Assembly: GCF_014851395.1 (NCBI RefSeq)
Contig: NW_024041039.1
Coordinates: 31,965,660-32,029,659, forward strand
DNA: 64,000 bases
Source: Micropterus salmoides
Taxonomy: Eukaryota > Chordata > Actinopteri > Centrarchiformes > Centrarchidae
Reading direction: 5' to 3'
This document shows positions 1 to 13,028 of the stretch, piece by piece; positions within the stretch are counted from its first letter, which is position 1; each line of letters begins with the position of its first letter. The notes under the pieces were generated by a model. The model was not told where the DNA came from. It searched no databases and was given only the letters and a program-made list of their open reading frames with translations. Position numbers and translations under genes: made by a program.

Positions 1-2573
1 GGACCTACGCCTGGCAGCCTCAGCTGCCTTGGGTCCAGACCGGCGAGGGAGGTACTGGCGGAACGCTTCGCCCTACGTCTAACGCTTCGTGGTTCTGCGA
101 AGCTCCGCCAGATCTTCCTCAGAGGGACCCCCCCTCTGAACCATCTCCTGTAGCCCTCAAAAACACTGGTGGAAAAACAGTGAGTTTCAGCACAGCTCTC
201 CTCTCCCTTCCAAACACTAGCTCTTGCTCCAGTCCATGTTGCCAACCTGGTCGGCAACATGTAGCCATCAGCTGAATCGAAGCTGTTTACCGTCTTTTCG
301 CTGACCTGCCCTTCTCTGCTTCTGATTGGCTAGTAGTCCTTAACTAGGAACTGCACATGTGCAACTCCCTACAAAGATCATTTAGAGACAAGATGTATCA
401 CTCCATAGTTAAAACGAAGCCTTCAACACAGGGTGAAAAGAGGAGCTGCAGCAATGTACAGTATGACAAAAATATGGTGTTTTTTGAAAATGAAACCATG
501 TAAAGCTGTTCTCGTACAACCCCTAAATAAGATTTTGAACCTGAAAATGAGCATAATACCAAATCTTTAGAACTTTGGATGTAAAGGAAACTACTTTAGC
601 AATAATGATAAAAAAAAGAATGACTCTCACGATCATCTGATTTAGCTGTGACAAACCTTTTATTTAGGAACAACAAATTCAGAATAAAGCGCAGTGGCAG
701 TGGGATGATTATTTGCAATGAATAAAATTATTTATAGTTAATCTTGCATTGCAGCTAAGGGACTCGTCTCAAGTAATAGGCTACAGTTATGTAATAATGT
801 CACATATACTGGATATGAAGGTGGATCAAACGCAGCTATTCTTAAATGTTTAATGGGGTACAGAGGAGCACAGTATTTATTTTCATTCTTTAAGTTACAC
901 ACATTACACAAGACCAATAATAGATGACGTAAAAAGGTGGAACATGCACATTTAAAGAGGTTACCTCAATCTGTCAGGCCTGCGTGTGTGTGTGTTGATT
1001 CAGCAGTGATGGTATTAAAAGTTGATCTACAGGAGAAACATATCTGAAAGCAACCCAGAATGCTTGAGAGCTGCTCTGCATTATATTCTGTTACAGTTTT
1101 AGATTTGAAATTGTTTTATTATACCTTTATTAAACCAGAAAAACTCTTGTGTCCTGGCCAAGGCAGGCAGTAGTACAATTGCACATTTAAGATGGAAATA
1201 AATCAGTTACAAGAACATAAAATATCAAAATGTTCTTAAATATTCACCACAATTCAGCAACAAGGACGATCAAACGAGTAATCAGTCATAACATCTGAAG
1301 GCAGAATTGCCAGCCTTCAAATCATCTAAAAGCAACCAGTGAAAACGGCACACAAAGATTCAGCCTCCTGCGGGCTACCTGAATTTTGTGTTTCCTTTAC
1401 ATAAATAATAAATAAAAAACACACAACAAAGTGTGGGGGATTCATTTTACCGCAGTTTAGACACATGACATTACAATTTAGCAACATCAAAATGAGACAG
1501 TTAATAGTGTTGTTGTGAGTTTTGTTGTGCCGTATAAGTAGAGGATGTTTACTGTTGCTATACTGCTTTACAGACTTTAACTTTGGGGTGGGGGGGGGGA
1601 GTCAATTATTTTGTGAAGATATGAAGTTTTATGGGCTGGGCTAAGTCCCCAGTGTTTCAAGATCCTAAAAACGCCCCTGCCTTCAAGAATCTTGACTCTT
1701 CCCCAAGCTAGTTCTTCTCATGTTCTTCTTCATATTGGGGCCCAAAACAAGCAAAACAGCTCAATTCAGCATCCCACACCACTCAGACAGTGCTATTTTA
1801 GTGTTATGTATTAAGTTGCCATTATATTCAAAGGCAACCAAAGGAGATTGAGGTTAGAAGTTCACAAGGAATGACCTGGTGCTGCAACATAGATGTCTAA
1901 ATTCAGGTATGCTGAAAAACACAGTGTGACCATTGTAGAACACTTGGTCACATTTCTCTAGATGCTACTTTTGCCACGGTATAGTCTGATTTCAATTTTT
2001 TAATAGCTGGATTGTGCAAATGTATGTCTTCAGCCACATATGGGTGTATCGACATGATATTTGTTGAAGCTGAAGTCTAATTAAACCCCTGGTCCTGTGA
2101 CGGCTCTGACTCACACAAAAGAAAGGGACCTAAATATGACTCTAAAGTCCAGCAGGTCACTAGAATTCCTTTCCTAGTATTTAAAGGCTAGAAAAGGCTG
2201 ATTTATTTTATAGGTAGAAATCTATATGTTGCTTTCTCATTTATTAAACTAGATCGGATGTGTGTGTTTTTGTAGAAGGGCAGTTACAGGGAGTGTCTGC
2301 AGGACAAGATAGGGAGACCTGAACAGAAAAACAGGAGATGGGTGAGGGGCGGTTTGGAACTTAACACAAAACATCTGTTCTCCAAGATATCTAATTTCAG
2401 GGACTACGCTCATAATCTGCCCAGCAACAGCATGATGATTCGTGGAGTCGGATGATGAAACATTGGGGTCAGAGGACGTGGGCCAATCATGCGCTGACCT
2501 ACACTTATTTTATGACTTGTCGATGTTTACTATAGAAAACTGGGTTAGGGAGAGATAACAAGTTCATGAACTG
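1..2573. other. Intergenic, no gene recognised
   Basis: No open frame here resembles a known protein and no convincing exon was found. The first 180 bases are comparatively GC-rich and may be the edge of a repeat. Around 1115-1200 a sequence about a lost 'cctggccaaggcaggcag' motif after a 'ttattaaaccag' stretch resembles the 3' ends of common fish interspersed repeats. The rest is AT-rich unique-looking DNA. Confidence 0.5.
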
Positions 2574-2574
2574 A

Positions 2575-3119
2575 TGTTGGGGTCACGTAGGATCAGGTTT
2601 GGTTATTGGCTGAATATCAGAAATATTCTAGAAATATTAATAAAATTATATTATTATATTAAAAAAATAAAAATCAATGTTGAGAGTGTCGCGCCTCCTA
2701 TCACCGCTCACGCAGCTGTAGAAACGCAGCGCGCCGGCTGCGTTACCAGGGTACCTGCAGGATTACAAGCGCAGCCAATAGTGGCCCTGCTTTTAGTTCT
2801 GACTCACTATTTTGCACCTAGGTGTGAAATGGGCCTTAGCGCCTGTTTTACTGTCCTTTGTTTGAAACTAACTCCGACTCAGGCTTTTGGAAATTCAACA
2901 GGCCGAGGACAGGCCTTTAGGCTGGCGGGGGTAATCAGCCTTTGTTCTACTAGACTGTCCTGGTCCCAACACTGACATACTTTGTTGATTGTCAGGGATA
3001 GGAAGTTTCAGACCCAGAGCTCTGTAAGCTTTATTCATTTACTTGTAATAAAACTGATTAAATTTGACCAAAACGTCCTGTTGCTTCATTAAAGAACACG
3101 CAGGACCGAGGACGACACA
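2575..3119 (+). mobile_element. Possible solo LTR
   Basis: The block begins TGTTGGGG and ends GACGACACA, so it has the TG...CA ends expected of a long terminal repeat. An AATAAA polyadenylation signal at 3048-3053 is followed by a short GC-richer tail, as in an R-U5 region. No internal retroviral genes flank it, and I could not see a clear target duplication. It could instead be an unrelated repeat with a poly(A) signal. The open frame that spans it has no recognisable protein. Confidence 0.28.
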
Positions 3120-3152
3120 TAGTTTAAAAAGGGTCATTTAAAGTCACGGTCA

Positions 3153-3726
3153 AACAACGGCTGGCTCTGACATGATACAAGATTGGATCAAGGTGGGCCC
3201 ATGTGGCATTGTGCTGGAGACTCTCTGAAAGTGTGGCAAATGACTCCACCATTCCTCCAGAAAATTTGACCACTCCAGTGTGAATAGTCACCTGCTTGTG
3301 TGACCCTCCGAAGTGGACATCTTTTATTTCCCGCAGTTATAGTTATCACAATAATCTTCAAGAAACCTTTTATGAACCTTTTATTGTGTCTGTGAGCAGC
3401 AGGACGGCTCTCTTCCTATATTTTTGGCCACCTTTTTCCAGCTTTTCCATTAATGATAGTTGTGACGTCATCCCTGTGAAGATAGGCTTCAACAAGAGCT
3501 CCCATTCTCTTCCTTTTGTTGGTCAGGACCACAGTCTTTCCCCTATTTTGGGCCTGGTTTCTCCATTTTCCTCCAATCTTTTTATTCTCTTTGTCATACA
3601 TTCAAGAATCCTGTCTTTTTCCTTGAGTTTCTTAAGTGTGTTTTTCAATTTGTTTAGTTTTGAATGTTTCTTTTTGGGGGTTGAGGTTTTTTGTTCTGAG
3701 CTTTGGGGTGGTTGAACTGGTTGCAA
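3153..3726 (-). pseudogene. Broken copy of a multicopy fish ORF of unknown function
   Basis: On the minus strand two overlapping frames (about 3726-3523 and 3601-3416) give a Lys-rich coiled-coil-like stretch, then a segment containing HRDDVTTIINGKAGKRWPKI. A third frame (about 3321-3153) contains a stretch starting HFGGSHKQVTIHTGVV and continuing through SFATLSESLQHNATWAHLDP. I recognise this combination from large uncharacterised proteins that are repeated many times in fish genomes and are probably transposon-encoded; their biochemical role is not known to me. Frameshifts and stops separate the pieces, so this is a dead fragment. Confidence 0.45.
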
Positions 3727-4085
3727 AACTATATGAGGGATAGATAGTGGTATGATGTCTTGCTCTTCTTCTGATGGTGGGGTACAAGTAGAGTTATTAA
3801 GTTTCCAATAGGAGCCTCTTAATGATTGACTAGCATTAGGAGACTAGCAAAGGAGATTTGGAGTGACATGGTTCTACAGTCTGTTAATGGAGTTGTTGGT
3901 ATATCAACCATAATCAGGCACGTGCACACATAGACATACAAGGGGCTTTTTTCTGGGATGTTTTTTTTTTAAATAAATTAATATACAGTATATGTATTCC
4001 TGTTTTCACTCAACTTCCCTGTCAAATAAATATATTTATTGAGAAAAAAATATCAGGTTGGAAGATGAGACTTTGTTGAGTTCTG

Positions 4086-4246
4086 ATGCCCTCTCCCTCC
4101 CTCTCTCTCCCTCTCCCTCCCTCTCTCCCTCCCTCTCTCTCTCTCCTTCTCTCTCCCTCTCTCTCTCTCTCTCCCTCTCCCTCTCTCTCCCTCTCTCTCC
4201 CTCTCCCTCCCTCTCTCTCTCTCCCTCTCTCTCCCCCTCTCACTCC
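4086..4246. repeat. CT-rich microsatellite (CTCTCC/CTCC)n
   Basis: About 160 bases consist almost only of C and T in an irregular CTCTCC pattern. Long open frames on both strands here (Ser/Pro/Leu-rich or Arg/Glu/Gly-rich) are translations of the repeat, not genes. Confidence 0.95.
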
Positions 4247-4249
4247 CCG

Positions 4250-5770
4250 CAGCAGCACAACACACAGACAGCCAGCAGCCCCTCTCAGCTTCTGACTTGT
4301 GTGGAGGTGAGTGGTGATGAACAACAGACTGAATTACCAGTGCCTCGAGTTTACTGCTAACTAAACAAAAGGCAAATATAAGTCTATGACTTGCTAACAT
4401 GCATGACTCATGAGCAGAGCTAATGTAATAAGTTTGTGTCTAATAACATCATCACAATTGCCACATTGATATGCAAACTCAAAGTCACTGCAGGTGAACA
4501 AAAAATAAAGAAAATAACTAAAGCATATCACCACAGAACTTCCCCAGTTGACTTCCATCAAGAGTATTTTCCTCTGAAATGTGCTGTGTAAATATGCAGA
4601 TTAGCTTGTTTTGGTTAATACAGAATAAATCTGCAGATGCAAACAGACAGAGGGTATTAGGCTTAAAACCAACACCATCTAAAGGCGTATTCTTGAAGTT
4701 TTATTTCCATTAGAGTAAAAGAAGACCTGGAAGCAAAATAGACCAAAGTCTCAAAATTGACCACTCCATGAAAAAAGTGCCTTAAAGAGTAACTTGATAG
4801 TTTTGATGGTCGGCTCCTCATCTGATAACTCTCCATTCTGTTGGTTTGTCGTATGCTGATAGATCCTTATATAATACAGACAGCCCTCCCTCAAATGTGC
4901 AACTAAGTCCATGCCACCATCAGTAATTGTGTGTGTGTGTGTGCGCATGGTAAATGTAATATAATAGCAACAATAATAAAGTATTTGATCAATACATTAA
5001 TGTATTCAGGCAATTCAGTATCCTGTTGCTTGGCTGTGTGAAGCTGAAGGTTGTCTTTACTCATTTGGCATCTTGCTTGTGAAACAAAGTGTAAAAGTAT
5101 TTAAATAACATTTATTTGAATTATGCCTGCAGCCCAACGCCACAGTTTAGTGTGAAGATTTATTTTATTTTGAAGTGTTATGTATTCCAATAAAAGCAAA
5201 AGAATTAAAACGATCTATTGCCTTGTGAAAAATAAACACATTATTATTATCACCAAAGTGTCTGTGCACATCCCTGACCATAATGTTATTACTGTCTAAG
5301 CATAAATCTATACTCACAGGCCCAATTGCTTTTGTTTGTGCAAATGGTGAATCGTGACTACAATCATCCATCAGGGAGGACTTGAACACCTGAGCAGGTG
5401 TCAGTTGTGTTTCTAGTGAAGCCAGCGGTGGGCAGGTGAGTTGATGGGGGCGAGGGGGTTCCGTTACGGGTCTATTTCAAGTAGCCGGATATTTAAAAAC
5501 GATATAATATTCTTTGTGTGAATGTTGATAAATTATTGGAAAGTCCCGCCAGTGAAGCTGGGGCTCCGTCTCTTCAGCAGGTGTTCCTCTTCTGCCACTA
5601 CACACATACAGTATACGCTACGCCTACACATGCGCAGTGACGACGCAGGGTTAGGGTTACAATTTTGGATTTATTCACGCACTTTAAAAACATTTATTGA
5701 ATTTTTTTTTTCTTTTTACATGTTTATTTACAGCATTAAATGTTGAAATGTATATTGTAAGTTAGTGGGA
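4250..5770. other. Intergenic, no gene recognised
   Basis: AT-rich DNA with a short GT run near 4930. Small open frames occur on both strands but none has a recognisable domain. Nothing else is seen. Confidence 0.5.
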
Positions 5771-5779
5771 GGAAACTGG

Positions 5780-5935
5780 TAGTTCTATGTAAAATCAGAC
5801 GTTGAGCACCCCCATATCACCAAAATGGCATGATCCTTGTTTAGCTGTGAAGCTTCGACTGTGAGATTGACAGTCAAAACAGGCTCCGCCCATCGAAGCA
5901 TTGAATCTTTGACTATTAGGGGTCAGCCCTATAAG
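5780..5935. repeat. Dispersed fish repeat fragment
   Basis: The words 'gaagcttcgactgtgag', 'caggctccgcccatcgaagc' and 'ttaggggtcagccc' in this order resemble a common fish repeat that carries paired 'cttcgat' motifs and ends in 'gggctgaccc'. The class is uncertain; a hAT-type non-autonomous element is possible. Confidence 0.35.
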
Positions 5936-6284
5936 GTTCACTTAATTGTTTTCAAGTATTAGTTTTAAAAAGTATTATATATAAATTTTTTTCATATGAA
6001 ATTTCATTACCTTTACATGTCCAAACAAATTTTTTTGCCCTCTTACAGCCCAATAAATAATGTATTAATTATATTAAAAACATTTAAATAATGTCTCTAT
6101 AAAATAACAACTGCCATTAGCAATTTTAAGTTTTTAAAACATAATATCTATATTTCTGGCTAAAACAGTGTGTCCGTGCACATACATTTCATCACAGTAA
6201 CATATTTTCCTGCCTGTCAAAACAACTGTATATATTTATCAAGTTTTATTCAAAGGCCATTCCACACAGCAGAGAAGATTGAAG

Positions 6285-6660
6285 ATGGCAAAAAGGTAAG
6301 ATTATCTGTTAAAATTTGATAGTTAAAGTACTGTAGTATTTAATATTTCTCTAATAAATTTTCATTATGAACATAACAATAGAAAGCATAGCATAGCAGC
6401 AATGTTGTGATGGTGTATTATTTTTTGCTAGCTAATTGTGTTTACGCCATTTTATGCTAGCTAAACTAAAGTGCATTCATTATGGAACACCCATCTTTCA
6501 TTCTTTTTAACATAAAAACCTACAGTGGTGGAAGAGAAGAAGGTTTCAACAAGAGCTAGGGTGTAGAAACATAGACAAAAGCTCTACAGCAACCTGAGCT
6601 ACTTGAGGAGTACAGAAGGAAGGAAAGAGATAGGCTAACAATCTACAGGAAAATAATGTT
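6285..6660 (+). pseudogene. Possible split relic of a basic-helix-rich ORF
   Basis: An ATG at 6285 is followed after 11 bases by a good donor (GCAAAAAG then gtaaga, 6296). A candidate acceptor, ctacag, ends at 6525. Downstream, in a frame interrupted by stops, the plus strand encodes QPELLEEYRRKERDR (about 6588-6640), which resembles Arg/Lys/Glu-rich N-termini of multicopy fish proteins. A second acceptor (ctccacag, ending 6875) and an AATAAA at 7038-7043 could end a transcript. No intact protein results, so it is probably an element relic or a non-coding transcript. Confidence 0.22.
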
Positions 6661-7104
6661 TACATATGTAACACAATAAACAGTGGTACCCCTATTATTG
6701 ATTTATATGTTTGTGCCAATGATTTGTTTGCATCAATCATACAGCACATCCCAGGTCCTATTTGACAAATTGCCCTGTAGAGTATTTGTAACACCTTATT
6801 TTCATTCTTAGGGAGGATGCTGCTGGGCTGAGGACACACACCTCCCTGCTAACCTCCCTCTGTTTCTCTCCACAGGTTCCACCTTTGCCTCGATTTCTGG
6901 ACATGCTGTTTTAGTTGTAGTTACACACATTTTCCATGCAATCGTCATCTGCCCTGACATAACTGAAACGTTATGTTCATACCCCATACTTTATCACCTT
7001 TACATTGGCACGTCTTAATTTGGTTTATTTTGAGTTAAATAAATATGTTTTGTTAAACATTTACTATAGCGTGTCCCCCTTTTTTTGTGGCCTTTTGAGC
7101 AAGG

Positions 7105-7106
<2 letters not shown>

Positions 7107-7143
<37 letters not shown>
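7107..7143. repeat. (AT)n microsatellite
   Basis: About 18 uninterrupted AT dinucleotides. Confidence 0.97.
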
Positions 7144-7146
<3 letters not shown>

Positions 7147-7639
7147 AAAAAAATGGAATTGGTCAATTGAAGTCAGCTGTCAGGTGTCAAAATTCTTAAG
7201 AGCGTAAAGGTCTTTTTTGTTCAAAACGGAAGAAACAAAAGTAAGTAACAGAATAACTGCTGTTTTTCAGGTTATTCCTGAAAATCTATCAGAAAATGAC
7301 AAACATGATTTAATTGTACAGCAAAATTGCTTAAATTAAATATACAGAGCAAAAGCAGAGCGAGCCTTTGTGTGGTCATGGTGAAAATGGTTGGAGAAAA
7401 GAGCAAAACACTGCGTATCATCCAATTACAATGATCCTACAATACTCTATTCAAAAACTCAGCATTAATAGAGTTATTACTGAAACCAAAAGATTTTTGT
7501 GATGAAGTGAAGAGATGAAGGATTGTCTGCCATTCATCATCTACAGTAAAATCTATACCGACTTTTTTCTTTTAAAATGTTGCATTGCTATTATCCCTCC
7601 AAGGTATTTGTAGCCCACATTAAAATATGATCAATAAAA

Positions 7640-7869
7640 ATAGTTTATTAAACGCAGGATAAGCGTTGGATGGTCCTAAAACGGGAGGAGGCAGGGCTCT
7701 TTGTAATGTAACTGACTGTTAAGTGGTTACCAAGGTAACATCTATGTCTAATTTCTTTGGTCTAAACTTCTAAACAGTCTTTTTTTGTGTGAAAAAGTCT
7801 AACTTGCATTAGACTAGTCTATAAGCAAATTTTAGACCAGTCTAAAATAGCTTTGTGAAACCGGCCCCT
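7640..7869. mobile_element. Possible end of a Harbinger-like DNA transposon
   Basis: The block ends in 'aaagctttgtgaaaccggcccc'-like sequence (reverse complement starting ggggccggtttcac), preceded by repeated 'agtctaa/ttagact' words. That terminus is common to a fish DNA-transposon family. The opposite terminus was not found, so only one end is supported. Confidence 0.25.
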
Positions 7870-10185
7870 GTATCATTTATTTTGGACTTGTCTCCACTTT
7901 TGAAGTTTTTGGCAAGATAATGTATCTGTACATTTATCTCCCAATGTATTGACTCTGAATTTGCATTTCCTATAACAAGGAATTGTTCGGCTTTTTACAT
8001 ACCCTTCTACCAAGGCAAATTATTTCTATATCATCAATTTGATGTTATTGCTTGCAAAATCACATATTCATAAATCTGTTTTCCAATCATAAACCTTCCT
8101 TTGCCATTTTTGAAAATGAAGTCAAATAAAACATTACAGCAATCCTATACTACAGGAAAGCTATCAAGACCATGCATCTATTAACCCTGTTTAAAATTTT
8201 TCAGTGCTGATTTGTGATCCCTTTTCATTTATTATTTTAAAAAAATTATTCCTGTCAGCCTTATGCTCTCCTAGTATTGTCTGATCTTGTGTGTTTTTTG
8301 TTCACCATGCTGTTTGTCAATAAAGCATAAATAAAGGAAAAAGAAAAAGAAGACAGAGATCACATTAACAAAAAAACCAACCTGTATCTGATTTGGATCA
8401 CATATGAAAGGGGCCTGAAATCTGAACTGGAAAAGTCACATAAGAGCAAAATAATCTGATTAGGGTCACTGTGACTGCAGTCTGAATGAAGCCTTATTTC
8501 TTCTGAATTACAAGGCACATTCTACACTCATTCACACAGATACAGTCAGAGAGATGTATCTTAAACCTTTTCTTTACCCTGTTTATGTATAGTAGTCGGT
8601 ATTCGTACCTGTGATTTTATTTTATGTAAATTGCTGCTACTGCAAACATGACAGTTTTCCTTCAGGGATGAATAATAGCAATTACAATTATGCAATTATG
8701 TTAGATTTAAAAAGGTGCTTCTGCTTCTGCTACCACTTACAGTAGTATCAGAGTTGAAGCTTTAAACTTGACAGATCACACACAACACCACACACAACCA
8801 TCCACACTGTACCACCACTTACCATAAAGAACTAGTTATATGATATTTTTGGCAATCTTCCTATTTACAGCAGGACGGTGTGTGTATGGGAGGCGAGAAC
8901 AGCATGTAGATGCAACACACAGTGGGCACCACTGTGCCGCTGGATTACACAGCATTAAAATAGAACACATACCCATGTGATGTCTCTGGATAGAAGGAAA
9001 TAGTGGAGCTTCAGGTGAACTGTTTATGTTGTGTAGGACATTGGCTCAAAGCTATTAATGAATACAGCTCCATAATACTGCTTACAACTATTGATAGTGA
9101 ACAAATTGTGCTGTTAGAGGTAAATTATTACTGACATGTATTATGCCTCCAATGTTGATGATCCAGAAATGTAAAGGTAGTAATTTTTGTGACCAAAAGT
9201 AAATTACTCAGTCATAGATAAAGGTGTTACTGATGTCCAGAAATGACGGTTATGTCACCATTGCACCACTATCTTTTTTTTAAATTCATATCCACACATC
9301 ACAGAACCCAGCAGGCAGCATGAAACACTTATTAACACCTTATTCTGCATGCCCATGTTCTACCATTACTACACCATTAACTAAGACTTAATCCAATAAA
9401 ACCCCCTAATTACTGCTTATGAATAGTAAGTTAAGAATTTGTTGTACATGAATTATGATCTCAATAGGCAATGCTCAGTAGGGGCCTTATAAGGTGGTAG
9501 TACACCAGGAACAGCCATTCTCCATTAATAACACTGAATAAATGTGGTTTATTCTTATGTAACAAAACACACAACTACAAGTGTTAATAGTGTACAAATA
9601 ACTAAACTAACTAAAGTAGACTAATGAAGTCTTTGTAATTCATAATATGTTCCCTATTCTAAAGTTGCCTCTTCTTCACTCTTCATAAATGCACTGCAGC
9701 ACACAACTACTGCAAATAGCAGACAGCCAAGTGAGCACAAGTATAAATGTCTCCTTTATTAATAAACAACCTCAGAGACTTACAGTGTTTATACATACAA
9801 TAAACACAACATGCAAAATTGGCAATTGTATTTACCAGTGCAACTTTATAAAAATGTAAAACCTACACAGGCCAAAATAAACTTCCTGTTCAGCAATTAA
9901 ATTACATTTGACAAGGATTGGAAACTTTTTACTACAATCTGTTTAAATTGTACAATGACGTAACTTTCAAAACCCATGTACAGTTAAAGAGCTCTCTGTT
10001 GTGTGATTTCTCTATGTGTGGTTTCTCTATGAAAGAGCTCTATCGTGGCTTAAAAAGAATGCTGTACGAGTTTTAGTTAAAGTTCCACTCAACAAGCACT
10101 ATGTTTTAAAACACAACTTAAACTCAAAAAAGTAGCTGACATTTTAATACTTGATCAACAAGGGAAGAAGTTTGCCTTTTAATTT
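7870..10185. other. Intergenic, no gene recognised
   Basis: AT-rich DNA with many short poly-A/T runs. No exon, domain or RNA gene could be recognised. The stretch 9350-9560 reads like an old dispersed repeat but was not classified. Confidence 0.45.
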
Positions 10186-10186
10186 T

Positions 10187-10800
10187 AATATCAGAATCAG
10201 AAGGAGCTTTACTGCCAAGTAGTGTTTTACACATACGAGGAATTTGCTTTGGTGATAAGGTGCTACACGCAGACAAACATACAGTTGACATAAATAAATG
10301 TAGAAATATATAAATATGGAATTAACAAATGGAAGTTACAAAGGAATAATAAAAAGAATAGAGAAAAACTACTTGCAGAGAAGGAACAATGTGGCAGATA
10401 TTTACATGTGCATTACTCCATTTTGTGTTGTGCAGACATGGTGCAGCGGAAGAGAATATATAAATTGACAAAATATTAAAATATAGAACAACAGTTTGTG
10501 CACAATATGAAATGAAGTAAAATTTAGATGTGCAGAGACATTTCCGTTATTTAAAAGGGGGGAGTGTCAGTGGGGGACCTGGGCCTTGTTAATGAGGCTA
10601 GCTGCAGATGGGTAGAAGCTGTTTTTGTGGTGAGATGTTTTGGTCCTGATGGACCGCAGCCTCCTGCCAGAGGGGAGAGTCTGAAACAGTTTGTGACCGG
10701 GATGGGAGGAGTCAGCCAGTCTTTCCTGCTTGCCTCTGAGCCCTGGAGGCGTCCTGAAGGTCCTGAAGTGATGGAAGATCGCAACCAATCACCTTCAATC
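10187..10800 (-). mobile_element. LINE 3' end (minus strand), C-terminus of ORF2 plus 3' UTR
   Basis: On the minus strand the frame 10788-10567 includes SSHPGHKLFQTLPSGRRLRS followed by TSHHKNSFYPSAASLIN. This is the conserved end of a fish LINE reverse-transcriptase protein (Ser-Gly-Arg-Arg box followed by an SFFPQAI-like box). The 3' UTR runs to 10187 and ends in a short GATTCT-type repeat. A second copy of the same family lies at 47866-48770 in the same orientation. It is 5'-truncated, as is usual for LINE insertions. Confidence 0.7.
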
Positions 10801-12084
10801 ACTTTATTAACGGACTGTCAATCACTGTGACCTACACTGTACATTTACTGCCAGACTGACAACAAATTTGCTTGCTTTTTCCATCACTTTCTGTTGCTCG
10901 CTCTCTCTCATTCACTCCACCACTCACTCTCTGTGAACACACACTGCACTCTTTAAAAGACCTTAGATGTCCTTTGATGAATGAGAGGAAGCTAGCAAAG
11001 CGTGTGTTACTGTGCTTGCAGTGTGCGGGTGAAAGTAAGTAGTTTCGCATTGACATTAATGACTGAGTGAAATTTTGGTAGCAGCACTTATAATTCAATG
11101 TGCACGTCAACATTACATTATCAATTAAAATTTAGATAATCAATTTTTTAAATCTGTTAATCAAAAAAATAAACATACCCAGCTTTTAAAAAATTACATA
11201 TTTACAGTACAATCCTTGTCAGTGAACTATAAGAGCAAAAAAACAACAAATAAGGTAAAATCGAGGTGATCAATTAATGGTGATTTTGATTTTAGGTGAA
11301 ATTGTCCAGCCCTACTCATGAGTACACATGGGTTGCCACTGGTTTCAAATCTTTGGAATGACTGCCCCACTGTGCAAAACCAATGGAACTGCATCTCAAC
11401 ATAAAAACGTAAAAGGCTGCCAAAGGGTAATGACTATAAATGAGTGAGATTAGTGACTAGATTGCATTTGACAGTAACTTTGACACTAATTTGATAGTCA
11501 CTTGATTTGATGTCATCAAGGTCTATGTTACACTTTGTCTGAACTTACAACAGTACTGACTTACTACAGCAGTTCACCATTTAAAGGGTAGTCATGGAAC
11601 CTCATTAAAAATATTATAAATTATGTAACATTATATATTATAAATAACACCTTGTGAAGCTCAGCTGCTTAGCACTGACGCTTGCAAGAAAAGCACTGCA
11701 CAAATCTAAGCAGTGTTTTGAAGTTAACCTTAGAATCACTATGTGTGACAAAGTAATTCCAACTCCAGGCTCACTAAGAAGCCATCAACCACATCTCAGT
11801 CTTCAGAGACTGGATGAACACCATACACACAGGTTCTACAGGTATCATGTCCTTTCATAAACAACCACCTGTTCTCATATGACTGAAGATGTCTGTGAAG
11901 ACTAGGTCACCTAGGTCAGTTATCCAGGGAAGGCTCAACTCAAAGGCAACTGGACTGATTGAAGATAATTCATCCAATAGTCTTCTTCAGCTCGCTAGGT
12001 GGTGGATATCGCCTGGTTCGTTGGTGCTCCTGCCTGTTGTGACAACACTTGTTGGAAGCACCTGAGGCAAAGTCTGAACGACCG
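10801..12084. other. Intergenic, no gene recognised
   Basis: AT-rich DNA downstream of gnpda2. Short open frames on both strands have no recognisable domain. Nothing further is seen. Confidence 0.45.
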
Positions 12085-12291
12085 TCATTGGCATTGTAAC
12101 GAGGCCAAATGTGAGGATTTTTTCACGCTACTAGGAAAACATGATAGGACAGCATTGTAGGTGTCACAGACCTCCTCCCCTGTTGAGAGTTCTTTCAAAC
12201 CACTTTTCCAGAATATGGACATTGTTGTCATTGAAGGTGTGTGTCCCTTATTCTTTCGAATGTAGGTAAACTGGCCTGAAGATTTGGCCAT
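12085..12291 (-). pseudogene. Possible Penelope-like retroelement C-terminal remnant
   Basis: The minus-strand frame includes IFWKSGLKELSTGEEVCDTYNAVLSC. This weakly resembles the end of fish multicopy proteins in which an 'RWFERGVKEA...'-type motif precedes an 'YNAVL' motif, often associated with Penelope/GIY-YIG elements. The match is short and degenerate, so the call is tentative. Confidence 0.22.
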
Positions 12292-12799
12292 TCTGTATTG
12301 ACCAATGCATTTGTCTAGTGGTTGTTTAGTTTCACTAAGCTATTAAATGAACCTAAATATGTTTTTGACATTAAACAATATTCAAGTAAAATGTAGTGCT
12401 CTGACCTAGTCTCCAGTCTTGTAGTCACACTGTGCTGTGCCGCTACTAGTGTGACTGTAAATGAAGGAGAAGCAAGGAGCTGCTGAAAGGACCACACCGT
12501 TCACATTTCCTGGATACATAAACGTCAAACCTATACACAAGCAACTGTTTGGACTAAAGTCAAAGGTCAGTTTTGATGACATTCATTTGTTTTTAAGTAA
12601 CTTCCAAAATTGCTCATTGGTTTAAGGGATATTACCAATACACATAGCATTTGGTTCCTCTGGCTAATCACTAATTGCGGGATTAATCATTGATGAAAAA
12701 CCAAAGCATGACAGTCACATTAAAAATATACAGTACTGTTTCAATTACAGAGGACAGACAGTCTGGGTTCACTTCACAAACCAAACAAAATGGAGGCTT

Positions 12800-13028
12800 T
12801 TTATTTACTGTCAAATCTAGTTTCTCACACTAAACAAAAATGAAGAGGGCTGCGACCAACAGCTGTGATTAAAACAAGTCACCTGGTACTGTAATACACC
12901 TTTAAAAGCAACAAAGAACCTCAGAGGGACAATCTTCACTGTTGATGAGTGCAGCCATTTCATGATTACATCATGATCTTTGACCAACTTGATGTCTTCA
13001 GTTAGATTCCTTGGTGATCTTCTATGTT
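12800..13028 (-). other. gnpda2 3' UTR with candidate poly(A) signal
   Basis: This minus-strand stretch follows the gnpda2 stop codon. The first AATAAA downstream of the stop on the minus strand lies at 12805-12800, which would give a 3' UTR of about 230-250 nt. It is a prediction from the hexamer only. Confidence 0.45.

Noticed and set aside
4022..4400. Ser/Pro- and Arg/Glu-rich open frames on both strands
   Set aside because: They are translations of the CT microsatellite at 4086-4246.
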